Of a stretch of 9,047 nt of DNA, positions 1 through 5,654 are shown in pieces. The DNA lies in contig CBDUBH010000114.1 of NCBI GenBank assembly GCA_965365345.1, positions 1-9,047 on the forward strand, read 5' to 3'. This DNA is from CBDUBH01 sp965365345 (GTDB lineage: Bacteria; Bacteroidota; Ignavibacteria; Ignavibacteriales; SURF-24). Numbering within the stretch: position 1 is the stretch's first letter; each line of letters starts with the position of its first letter. The translations under genes and the position numbers were made by a program. Under the pieces are notes generated by a model that ran no database searches, was not told where the DNA came from, and saw nothing but the letters and a program-made list of their open reading frames with translations.

Positions 1-1
1 T

Positions 2-856
2 TTAACTTTCTTGATCGCAGCATTTTCAACTTTGGCTGCTTCACTCGGAATTTTTTGGAAATCAGGCAGCGGTGAATTTGAATATCAAACTATCAGAGAT
101 CAAACTATAAAAATTTACGGAAACGGACTTTACAAACACATGCCTTCCGATGTTGCAATTCAAGGCATTGCGCAAGATTACATAACACTTTTCGTTGGAA
201 TTCCACTTTTAATTATCTCATATTTTTGGTTTGCCAAAAATTCTCTAAAAGGAAAATTTTTGCTAGCAGGAGTTACCGGATATTTTTTAGTCAGTTATCT
301 TTTTTATATGACAATGGGAATGTATAACGAAATGTTTTTGGTTTATGTTATTTTAACCGGTTTAACTTTTTATTCTTTTTTTATTTTGATGACTTCATTT
401 GAATTTCAAAGTTTGAAAAATTATTTCAGCGAACTAATACCATTCAAATTTACCGGGGGATTTTTAATTTTCAATTCAATTATGATCGGATTGCTTTGGC
501 TTGGAGTTGTGGTACCACCGATTTTAGACGGCTCGATTTATCCGGAAGAATTAAATCATTTTACAACTTTGATTGTGCAGGGAATGGATCTTTCAATTTT
601 ACTTCCGGCATCTTTTATTATTGGTTTATTATTTATCAAGAAAAATAATTTCGGATTTTTATTTGCACCGGTTTACTATGTTTTTCTTTCTCTTTTGATG
701 TTGGCATTAACTACAAAAATTATAGGAATGAGTTTGCAGGGAGTTGATGCCGGTCCGGCATTGATCATAATTCCGCTTTTCACTTTAACGGCAATTATAA
801 ATTCAATTTTGATTTTGAAGAATGTGAAAGATGAAAAAAAAATGAAGATTCAATGA
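2..856 (+). CDS. Polytopic inner-membrane protein of unknown function, 5'-truncated by the window edge
   Basis: The reading frame is open from base 2 with no convincing start, so the gene begins outside the window. A TTG at 11 is only an internal leucine codon candidate. Numbering from that TTG, 281 residues are visible with about eight hydrophobic segments: near 1-15, 57-74, 83-105, 108-130, 147-172, 188-210, 214-242 and 248-269. A polar loop at 16-56 holds the motif IYGNGLYKHM (35-44) and QGIAQD (51-56). The tail is lysine-rich (NVKDEKKMKIQ) and presumably cytoplasmic. I see no catalytic motif or cofactor site. The loop followed by TLFVGIPLLIIS reminds me of a widespread, unnamed bacterial membrane family, but that is recollection and gives no function. 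The stop codon TGA (854-856) lies inside an 8-bp tandem repeat, so the last residues are repeat-encoded. No partner gene is visible: the next gene is 180 bp away and looks unrelated. Confidence 0.75.
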   Translation, partial: LTFLIAAFSTLAASLGIFWKSGSGEFEYQTIRDQTIKIYGNGLYKHMPSDVAIQGIAQDYITLFVGIPLLIISYFWFAKNSLKGKFLLAGVTGYFLVSYLFYMTMGMYNEMFLVYVILTGLTFYSFFILMTSFEFQSLKNYFSELIPFKFTGGFLIFNSIMIGLLWLGVVVPPILDGSIYPEELNHFTTLIVQGMDLSILLPASFIIGLLFIKKNNFGFLFAPVYYVFLSLLMLALTTKIIGMSLQGVDAGPALIIIPLFTLTAIINSILILKNVKDEKKMKIQ

Positions 857-887
857 TTCAAAGTTGGAAAGATTCAAAGATTGAAAT
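848..887 (+). repeat. Tandem octamer array, consensus ATTCAAAG, spanning a stop codon
   Basis: Five 8-bp units follow one another in phase: ATTCAATG, ATTCAAAG, TTGGAAAG, ATTCAAAG, ATTGAAAT. The stop codon of the membrane-protein gene (854-856) falls across units 1 and 2. The same unit occurs on the minus strand just after the stop codon of the thiamine-binding gene (1705-1737). The period is read directly from the sequence; any function is unknown. Confidence 0.7.
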
Positions 888-889
888 TC

Positions 890-905
890 AGCATATATAT
901 ATGCT
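890..905. repeat. Perfect 16-bp AT palindrome
   Basis: AGCATATATATATGCT is a perfect inverted repeat directly after the octamer array and 33 bp past the stop codon of the membrane-protein gene. As RNA it would form a weak, mostly A-U hairpin. As DNA it could be a dimeric protein-binding site. It is not followed by a T-run, so I do not call it a terminator. Confidence 0.5.
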
Positions 906-913
906 TTATGCCC

Positions 914-940
914 ATTTCGAAGCAAAGCTAGAAATCTTTT
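914..940 (+). terminator. Possible weak terminator after the membrane-protein gene
   Basis: ATTTC (914-918) pairs with GAAAT (931-935). AGC (921-923) pairs with GCT (927-929) around an AAA loop, with a small internal bulge. CTTTT follows at 936-940. The stem is short and imperfect, but its position 58 bp after the stop codon and the short T-run are compatible with a weak intrinsic terminator. Confidence 0.25.
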
Positions 941-996
941 CCAAACAATTTTATGAGTTATTTTTGTTGCTGTATTTTAACAAATTTAATTAAAAA

Positions 997-1036
997 TTCT
1001 TATCTTCTAATATTCTCACATTCTAAAATTCTAAAA
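997..1036 (+). repeat. Tandem octamer array, consensus TTCTAAAA, abutting the yjbQ start codon
   Basis: Five 8-bp units run without a gap: TTCTTATC, TTCTAATA, TTCTCACA, TTCTAAAA, TTCTAAAA. The last base is immediately followed by the ATG at 1037. Every unit keeps TTCT at positions 1-4 and A at position 6. The array fills the place where a ribosome binding site would lie, and no Shine-Dalgarno sequence is present. Confidence 0.75.
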
Positions 1037-1468
1037 ATGATTTGGATTCAAAAAGAAATAAAACTTAATCAAAAGCCGCGCGGATTTCACTTAATCACAA
1101 ATGAAATTTTAAACCAAATTCCGGAATTGGAAAATTTAAAAACCGGAATAATGAATATCTTTATTAAACACACTTCTGCCTCTTTATCTTTAAATGAAAA
1201 TGCTGATCCTGATGTTCGGAAAGATTTCGAAACTTATTTCAATAAATCCGTTCCGGAAAGTTTCAGCGGATTTATTCATACTTCCGAAGGCAGCGATGAT
1301 ATGCCGGCTCATATAAAATCTTCCATTTTAGGAAACAATTTGAATATTCCCATTACTAACGGAAAATTGAATTTAGGAACTTGGCAAGGAATTTATTTAT
1401 GCGAGCATCGAAATTCCGGCGGAAGCAGAAAATTGGTCATTACAATTTCCGGTGAAAAGATGAATTAA
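1037..1468 (+). CDS. yjbQ: YjbQ/UPF0047 family protein (annotated elsewhere as secondary thiamine-phosphate synthase enzyme)
   Basis: This is a 143-residue cytoplasmic protein, the usual length for the YjbQ/UPF0047 family. The family signature is intact. HTSASL is at 45-50, NENADPDVRKD at 53-63, EGSDDMPAHIKS at 84-95 and LGTWQGIYLCEHR at 113-125, followed by a G-rich strand. The conserved histidines H45, H92 and H124 are those expected to form the family's metal-binding site. E. coli YjbQ has weak thiamine-phosphate synthase activity, but the physiological role is unsettled, so the thiamine label is tentative. I chose the ATG at 1037, not the in-frame ATG at 953, because the extra 28 residues are non-conserved and partly encoded by an octamer repeat, and this start gives the family length. 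There is no Shine-Dalgarno sequence. The convergent neighbour is a thiamine-binding protein, so both may relate to thiamine. Confidence 0.9.
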   Translation: MIWIQKEIKLNQKPRGFHLITNEILNQIPELENLKTGIMNIFIKHTSASLSLNENADPDVRKDFETYFNKSVPESFSGFIHTSEGSDDMPAHIKSSILGNNLNIPITNGKLNLGTWQGIYLCEHRNSGGSRKLVITISGEKMN

Positions 1469-1552
1469 TTAAAATTTAACTGAGAATGAAAAACAATAAA
1501 ACTCAATTTTTCTTTATCTTGAAATTAAACATAATCTTAAAATGAATTTGTT

Positions 1553-1580
1553 ATTCCGGCTTGCCCGGAATTCTTTTTTT
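1553..1580 (+). terminator. REP-like TTCCGG hairpin with T-run; probable yjbQ terminator
   Basis: ATTCCGG (1553-1559) pairs with CCGGAAT (1565-1571) around loop CTTGC. The right arm runs into TTCTTTTTTT, ending at 1580. It lies 84 bp after the yjbQ stop codon. The same hairpin core recurs at 1659-1692 (expanded loop) and 4425-4441, both on the opposite strand. Confidence 0.5.
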
Positions 1581-1658
1581 ATAAGTTTTTGTAATTTGAA
1601 AAATGCGTTTGAAGTGAACTAATTTATTTATTTTTTTTCTTTAATTGATTAGAAAAGA

Positions 1659-1692
1659 TTCCGAACACCCATTGGCGCAGTAAAGCCGGAAT
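1659..1692 (-). repeat. Diverged copy of the TTCCGG palindrome with expanded loop
   Basis: The arms TTCCG (1659-1663) and CGGAA (1687-1691) enclose 23 bases instead of about seven. The right half, AAGCCGGAATAACGA (1683-1697), matches the reverse complement of the 1553 copy, so this is the same element inverted. An outer imperfect inverted repeat frames it: GATTAGAAAAGATT near 1647-1660 against AATCTTTCTAATC at 1702-1714. On the minus strand it lies downstream of the thiamine-binding gene and could contribute to its 3' end. Confidence 0.45.
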
Positions 1693-1704
1693 AACGAGTA
1701 AAAT

Positions 1705-1737
1705 CTTTCTAATCTTTTTATCTTTTCATCTTTGAAT
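1705..1737 (-). repeat. Tandem octamer array (ATNNAAAG) starting at the stop codon of the thiamine-binding gene
   Basis: Read on the minus strand from 1737 downward the units are ATTCAAAG, ATGAAAAG, ATAAAAAG and the nine-base ATTAGAAAG. The last A of the TAA stop codon (1739-1737) is the first base of unit 1. The first unit is identical to the consensus of the array at 848-887, and both arrays read in the sense direction of the gene they follow. Confidence 0.65.
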
Positions 1738-2045
1738 TAAGTTTTCAATTTCTTTCCTAAAATCTTTTCTACTTTTTCAATTTTCGAATTTAACCTACTT
1801 TCATTTCCCCTTCTGTAATCTGCTTTTAAATTCAAACTGATTCTGTTTGAATTTTCTTTCATTAAATTGAAGCAGCCTGAAACTACCGAAAATACTTCGT
1901 CCCACTCGCCTTCCAGAATTGTTCCCATTGGAGTCAATTTGTAATTCACTCCGCTTTCATCAATATAATTTAATATCTTGGAAACTTCCGCGCTTAAACT
2001 TTCACCTTTATCAAATGGAGACATACTGAATTCCAATAAAACCAT
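1737..2045 (-). CDS. MTH1187/YkoF-like thiamine-binding protein (UPF0045, DUF77)
   Basis: This is a 102-residue cytoplasmic protein, full length for the MTH1187 family of small ferredoxin-fold proteins. Structures of the family point to binding of thiamine or a related ligand. Family features seen are the N-terminal strand LLEFSMSPFDKGESLS (3-18), YKLTPMGTILEGEWDEV (35-51) and the following helix with GCF (57-59). The C-terminal part is rich in lysine and arginine. The start is supported by a Shine-Dalgarno GAGG (2054-2051) five bases before the ATG. The gene converges on yjbQ. The fold and family are fairly sure. The ligand is inferred from the family and has not been shown for every member. 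No riboswitch-like leader is visible in its 79-bp upstream spacer. Confidence 0.85.
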   Translation of the reverse strand: MVLLEFSMSPFDKGESLSAEVSKILNYIDESGVNYKLTPMGTILEGEWDEVFSVVSGCFNLMKENSNRISLNLKADYRRGNESRLNSKIEKVEKILGKKLKT

Positions 2046-2124
2046 TTCTACCTCAATTTTTTTTATTTTATTTTATAATTTTTAAGTTACATTTTAAATT
2101 CAATAAAAAAATATTTTTATCAAA
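2046..2124. promoter_or_regulatory. Divergent spacer, probably holding promoters for both flanking genes
   Basis: This 79-bp, almost pure A/T stretch separates the divergent thiamine-binding and kinase genes, so both promoters should lie here or inside the neighbours. A TATAAT word (2074-2079, +) and a TATAAA word (minus strand, 2077-2072) are present. Neither has a good -35 partner at 17 bp, and such words arise by chance in this composition. The location is inferred; the exact sites are not. Confidence 0.3.
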
Positions 2125-3048
2125 ATGAAATACTTAATCGGGATTGATGGCGGCGGAACAAAAACCCACTGCGTTGTAACGGATTTTAATTTGAACAAAA
2201 TTTACGAATGTTACGGCGGAGCTTCAAATTTTTTGGTTCACGGAATTGAAAAAGTTTCTGAAACAATTTTTAATTTGATCTTGCAATGTAAAGATGAATT
2301 GAAAATTGATATTAATAGTTTTGCCGGAATTTTAATTGGAACTGCCGGCGCCGGAAGAAAATCAGATGCTGAAAAACTGGAAAATTCAGTTAAGAAATTT
2401 GCTTTGGAAAATGGAATTTCAATTAATAATTTTTTTGTTGAAAGTGATGCCCGTATTTCTTTAGAAGGTGCATTTTCAGGTAATGAAGGTTCAATTTTGA
2501 TTTCCGGAACCGGCTCAATAATGTTCGGGAAAGATGCGGAAGGCAATATTCATCGGGTCGGCGGATTCGGAAGAATTTTAGGCGATGAAGGAAGCGGTTT
2601 TTCAATAGGCAAAAAGGGATTGAATGCGCTTGCAAAAAATTTTGACGGACGCGGAAAAGATACTTTGCTTTTTGAATTAATTTTAAAAGAATTTGAAATT
2701 GATTCTCCCGAAAAATTAATTACGGAAGTTTATTCTAATAATTTTGACATCGCAAAAATCGCTCCGCTTGTTTTTAAAGCAGCTGAAAATGACGATGATA
2801 TTTGTAATAGAATTTTGAAAGATGAAATTGATGAACTAATTCTTCATGTAATTTCTATGAAGAAAAAATTAATTTCATCAAAAATGAAATTATGTCTATT
2901 CGGTGGAATTTTACTAAAAGAAAATTATTTTTCAAATCTTTTAAAAGAAAAAATCCATAATGAATTTAATGATGTTGAAATTCAAAGTCCCGATTTTCCT
3001 CCTGAAATTGGTGCAGTAATTTTAGCTAAACAAAAATTAAGTCAATAA
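2125..3048 (+). CDS. BadF/BadG/BcrA/BcrD-type amino-sugar kinase (GlcNAc/MurNAc kinase-like)
   Basis: This 307-residue cytoplasmic ATPase of the ASKHA (actin-like) fold probably phosphorylates N-acetylglucosamine or N-acetylmuramic acid at O-6. Phosphate loop 1 is GIDGGGTKT (6-14) and phosphate loop 2 is ISGTGS (126-131). ESDAR (106-110) supplies D107, which aligns with the presumed catalytic aspartate of NAGK-type kinases. GGFGRILGDEGSG (146-158) is the hallmark segment, and LFGGIL (258-263) is an adenosine-site motif. The end, PPEIGAVILA (292-301), is also typical. Length matches NAGK and clostridial MurK proteins, not the larger iron-sulfur enzyme activators of the same family, and no cysteine cluster is present. 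The partner gene 32 bp downstream is an AmpG-like permease, which favours a cell-wall sugar substrate over other sugars. Whether GlcNAc, MurNAc, glucosamine or several are used cannot be read from the sequence. No Shine-Dalgarno precedes the ATG. Confidence 0.85.
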   Translation: MKYLIGIDGGGTKTHCVVTDFNLNKIYECYGGASNFLVHGIEKVSETIFNLILQCKDELKIDINSFAGILIGTAGAGRKSDAEKLENSVKKFALENGISINNFFVESDARISLEGAFSGNEGSILISGTGSIMFGKDAEGNIHRVGGFGRILGDEGSGFSIGKKGLNALAKNFDGRGKDTLLFELILKEFEIDSPEKLITEVYSNNFDIAKIAPLVFKAAENDDDICNRILKDEIDELILHVISMKKKLISSKMKLCLFGGILLKENYFSNLLKEKIHNEFNDVEIQSPDFPPEIGAVILAKQKLSQ

Positions 3049-3080
3049 AATCAATATGATAATTACAAACAGAAATATTA

Positions 3081-4364
3081 ATGAATAAAATAAATCCTGT
3101 AAAAAGAAATCCGTGGGCTTGGATTCCCTCATTATATTTTGCGGAAGGTCTGCCGTATGTTGTTGTTATGACAGTTTCCGTTATCATGTATAAAAATTTG
3201 GGAATCTCAAATACCGAAATTGCACTTTATACGAGCTGGCTATATTTGCCCTGGGTAATTAAACCTTTGTGGAGCCCGATCGTTGATATTTTACGCACCA
3301 AAAGATTTTGGATAATTTCTATGCAGCTATTGATTGGCGCGGGTTTGGCAGGAGTTGCGTTAACAATTCCGGCATCAAACTTTTTTCAATATACACTAGC
3401 ATTTTTGTGGCTTCTCGCTTTCAGTTCAGCAACTCACGATATTGCCGCTGATGGATTTTACATGCTCGGGCTTTCAGAACATGATCAATCTTTATTCGTG
3501 GGAATTCGTTCGACTTTTTACAGAATTGCGATGATCGCAGGACAAGGTTTATTTGTAATGCTTGCGGGATTTATTGCAAAATCAAGTAACAGTTTTCATT
3601 TCGCCTGGATGATAACTTTCTTAATTCTAGCCGGAATGTTCATAATATTTTTTATTTATCACAATTTCATTTTACCGTTTCCGGAATCTGATGTTAAAAG
3701 AAATCCGGAAAGTTCATCAAGTATTTTGAAAGATTTTTTTGAAGTTTTTGCTCTTTATTTTAAAAAGGAAAAAATCATTTTAGTAATTGCTTTTTTACTA
3801 TTATACAGATTGGGCGAAGCGCAACTTGTTAAATTGGCATCACCGTTTTTACTTGATACAGTAAATAAAGGCGGTTTGGGACTTTCCACGGAACAAGTTG
3901 GATTTGTGTACGGAACAATCGGAATTATTTTTCTAACTCTCGGCGGAATTTTAGGCGGAATAGCTGCATCAAAACATGGATTGAAATATTGGATCTGGTT
4001 TATGGTTGCTGCAATAAATTTACCGGATTTAGTTTATGTAGCGTTTGCAATTTATCAGCCGCAAAATTTCTGGCTCGTAAATTTAGGCGTTGCAATTGAA
4101 CAATTCGGTTACGGATTCGGATTTACCGCTTATATGTTATTTATGATATATGTTTCGCAAGGGGAACATAAAACCGCGCATTATGCAATTTCAACCGCAT
4201 TCATGGCGCTCGGAATGATGCTGCCCGGAATGATAAGCGGTTGGATACAAGAAAATATCGGATACGCAAATTTTTTCATTTGGGTTACTATATCAACAAT
4301 TCCCGGATTTATTTTAACGAAATTTATTCCGCTTGATCCGGAATTCGGAAAGAAGAAAAGTTGA
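3081..4364 (+). CDS. AmpG-like MFS permease (muropeptide or amino-sugar importer)
   Basis: This is an inner-membrane major facilitator protein of 427 residues with about twelve hydrophobic segments and a central polar break (about 200-215). AmpG-family features include YFAEGLPY in segment 1 (19-26) and KPLWSPIVD in the loop 2-3 signature (61-69). SSATHDIAADGFYM in segment 4 (115-128) corresponds to AmpG's ATQDI-type motif with membrane acidic residues D120 and D124. RLGEAQLVK lies at 243-251 and QFGYGFGFTAYM at 341-352. AmpG proteins import anhydro-muropeptides or GlcNAc-anhMurNAc with protons, and related Bacteroidota carriers import MurNAc. The gene sits 32 bp after an amino-sugar kinase gene and probably shares its transcript, so import followed by phosphorylation is likely. 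The exact cargo is not determinable. I leave the symbol blank because family membership does not establish orthology to ampG. No ampC-like beta-lactamase or murein amidase is nearby. Confidence 0.82.
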   Translation: MNKINPVKRNPWAWIPSLYFAEGLPYVVVMTVSVIMYKNLGISNTEIALYTSWLYLPWVIKPLWSPIVDILRTKRFWIISMQLLIGAGLAGVALTIPASNFFQYTLAFLWLLAFSSATHDIAADGFYMLGLSEHDQSLFVGIRSTFYRIAMIAGQGLFVMLAGFIAKSSNSFHFAWMITFLILAGMFIIFFIYHNFILPFPESDVKRNPESSSSILKDFFEVFALYFKKEKIILVIAFLLLYRLGEAQLVKLASPFLLDTVNKGGLGLSTEQVGFVYGTIGIIFLTLGGILGGIAASKHGLKYWIWFMVAAINLPDLVYVAFAIYQPQNFWLVNLGVAIEQFGYGFGFTAYMLFMIYVSQGEHKTAHYAISTAFMALGMMLPGMISGWIQENIGYANFFIWVTISTIPGFILTKFIPLDPEFGKKKS

Positions 4365-4416
4365 ATTTGTAAATAATAAATTAGAAAGAAAAAATTAAAC
4401 CATTTTTAAAAATATC

Positions 4417-4441
4417 AAAAAAGGTTCCGGACAAGCCGGAA
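4417..4441 (-). terminator. REP-like TTCCGG hairpin with T-run on the minus strand
   Basis: On the minus strand TTCCGG (4441-4436) pairs with CCGGAA (4430-4425) around CTTGT. CC and six T (4422-4417) follow. This is the inverse of the 1553-1571 element (TTCCGG, then R, then CAAGCCGGAATRACA on the plus strand). It lies downstream of the membrane-protein gene 4569-5561 and could end its transcript. As a hairpin without a T-run it may also slow plus-strand transcription after the permease gene. Confidence 0.4.
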
Positions 4442-4457
4442 TGACAGAACAGTAGGT

Positions 4458-4535
4458 TGTCATTGCGCGGAATGAAATGACGATGCAATCCCGGAATTTG
4501 AAAACATAGATTACTTCGCTTCGCTCGTAATGACA
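4458..4535. repeat. 78-bp imperfect palindromic dispersed element (REP/MITE-like)
   Basis: The ends TGTCATTGCG (4458-4467) and CGTAATGACA (4526-4535) are inverted repeats matching at nine of ten positions. Inside, ATGACGATGCAATC on the left and GATTACTTCGCTTCGCTCG on the right are partly complementary. The whole resembles the small palindromic elements with TCATTGCG and CGCAATGA ends that are scattered between genes in many bacteria. No open reading frame is inside. It occupies the spacer between two convergent genes, the usual site for such elements. Whether more copies exist in the genome cannot be seen here. Confidence 0.6.
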
Positions 4536-4568
4536 GATGGAGTTTACTTTTCCATTTCTGAAACTATT

Positions 4569-5561
4569 TCACTTCAAAACTTTTCCTAAAAATTTATCAA
4601 CTTTGTAATTGTGAATTGCAAATAAAAAAAGCGGAGTGATTGTTGAAAGTAATAAAATGAATTTTCTAGTTTCAAATTCTGATGTAAAATATGTTATCGA
4701 ACTCAATAATATGAATATCGCAGCGGCAAGATATAATTCTTCCCTTCTGCTTAAAATCCAACCAATATAAATCGAAACTCCAATTAAAAAATAATTCCAA
4801 AAATTTAGATCAATAAAATCAAACCAAGCAGAATTTAAGAAAATCATTTTTACAGAGATTGAAATTGCTGAAATCAAAATCCATGTTATAAATATTTTGA
4901 TTGTATCATTTCTAAAAACATAAAGCGGAATTAATATTGAAATAAATATTGAAAAAGGATAAAACGCAATTGTAACAAAAACCAATAAAATCAATATCCA
5001 AATAAAGTTCAGATTTATTTTTTTTTCATTTAAATATTTAATTGAAAAATACATAACCGAAATAACAGCGGTCAAAATTAAAAACCAAATGCTGCGTTTT
5101 AAAAACAAATAATAAATTGCAGGATGTGAAATCAAAATTATTGATCGTACAAATAATTCTTTTATATCTTTGGATGAATTAAAAATTATATAAATTAAAA
5201 CTACTAAGGCAATTATAGAAATGACATTTGAAAATAGATAATTTGATATTAGAATTTGGTTAAACTTGAAATGGTTTTCCAGATAAAATTTTATAAGCAT
5301 AATTGCGATTGACCAAATTCCAATTAAATAGAATATAAATTTTCTTAAAATATTTTTATTCTTGTAAAGATCTATTCTATCAATCTTATAAAAAATAAAA
5401 AGAAATATTGCAGTGTAAGTTAAAGCAAGAATAACGGGCTTTTGATGATCTTCTTCCGAAAAAAAATACATCATTAAAAATCCCGAAGCGGCTATAAAAA
5501 TTAAACTCGTTAAATTTATAAAATGATTTTTTGTGAACATTTGATTCAAAATTTGTTTCAC
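4569..5561 (-). CDS. Polytopic membrane protein of unknown function
   Basis: This 330-residue protein is dominated by I, F, L and K, with roughly eleven hydrophobic segments. These lie near 15-34, 41-58, 72-91, 108-127, 138-153, 157-174, 185-214 (one or two), 221-241, 256-270, 275-292 and 299-316. I do not recognise the family. The acidic stretch SEEDHQKP (35-42) after the first segment recalls the acidic loop of GT-C glycosyltransferases and related polyprenyl-sugar enzymes. The protein is shorter than most of those and lacks other motifs, so this is only a hint. The start is uncertain. The longest frame begins with GTG at 5561; an ATG two bases upstream is out of frame and followed at once by TGA. 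An in-frame ATG at 5540 (residue 8) is an alternative. None has a Shine-Dalgarno sequence. It follows the receptor operon's terminator, so it is probably transcribed separately. Confidence 0.7.
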   Translation of the reverse strand: MKQILNQMFTKNHFINLTSLIFIAASGFLMMYFFSEEDHQKPVILALTYTAIFLFIFYKIDRIDLYKNKNILRKFIFYLIGIWSIAIMLIKFYLENHFKFNQILISNYLFSNVISIIALVVLIYIIFNSSKDIKELFVRSIILISHPAIYYLFLKRSIWFLILTAVISVMYFSIKYLNEKKINLNFIWILILLVFVTIAFYPFSIFISILIPLYVFRNDTIKIFITWILISAISISVKMIFLNSAWFDFIDLNFWNYFLIGVSIYIGWILSRREELYLAAAIFILLSSITYFTSEFETRKFILLLSTITPLFLFAIHNYKVDKFLGKVLK

Positions 5562-5605
5562 ATAAAATACAAAATCATTTTGCTTTTTGAAATTTATAAC
5601 TCTTT

Positions 5606-5641
5606 AAAATAAAAAATGCGGAGACAATTTTCCCCGCATTT
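5606..5641 (-). terminator. Intrinsic terminator of the receptor-lipoprotein operon
   Basis: On the minus strand AAATGCGG (5641-5634) pairs perfectly with CCGCATTT (5621-5614) around a 12-base loop. The T-run continues as TTT, A, TTTT to 5606. It begins 13 bp after the TAG stop codon of the DUF4249-like gene. This is the clearest intrinsic terminator in the window. It separates the operon from the membrane-protein gene further downstream. Confidence 0.8.
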
Positions 5642-5654
5642 CAAATAAATTTTT

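Noticed and set aside
953..1036. N-terminal extension of YjbQ starting at the upstream ATG (953)
   Set aside because: The 28 extra residues are cysteine- and leucine-rich, largely encoded by the octamer array and by A/T spacer, and would exceed the normal family length. The ATG at 1037 gives 143 residues starting at the conserved region.
1480..1485. CTGAGA word downstream of yjbQ as a possible TPP riboswitch (THI box)
   Set aside because: Only the six-base word is present. The other conserved TPP-riboswitch segments and a downstream sense gene are lacking, and it lies after yjbQ instead of before it.
1637..1735. Possible small gene or RNA in the yjbQ/thiamine-binding spacer
   Set aside because: The region is explained by the inverted TTCCGG element and the octamer array. 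No frame with a plausible start and no tRNA-like or other structured RNA is visible.
2071..2080. TATAAT word as a defined -10 promoter element
   Set aside because: In a spacer that is nearly all A and T this word is expected by chance, and no matching -35 element is found at the right distance, so only the region is listed.
2238..2635. Two open frames on the minus strand inside the kinase gene
   Set aside because: They lie opposite the phosphate-loop and GDEGSG coding region of a clearly conserved kinase, have no recognisable protein features, and are shadows of its codon usage.
1119..4350. Many TTCCGG and CCGGAA words inside genes as further repeat copies
   Set aside because: They come from frequent CCG proline, GGA glycine and GAA glutamate codons and lack the paired arms with a short loop and the AATRAC flank.
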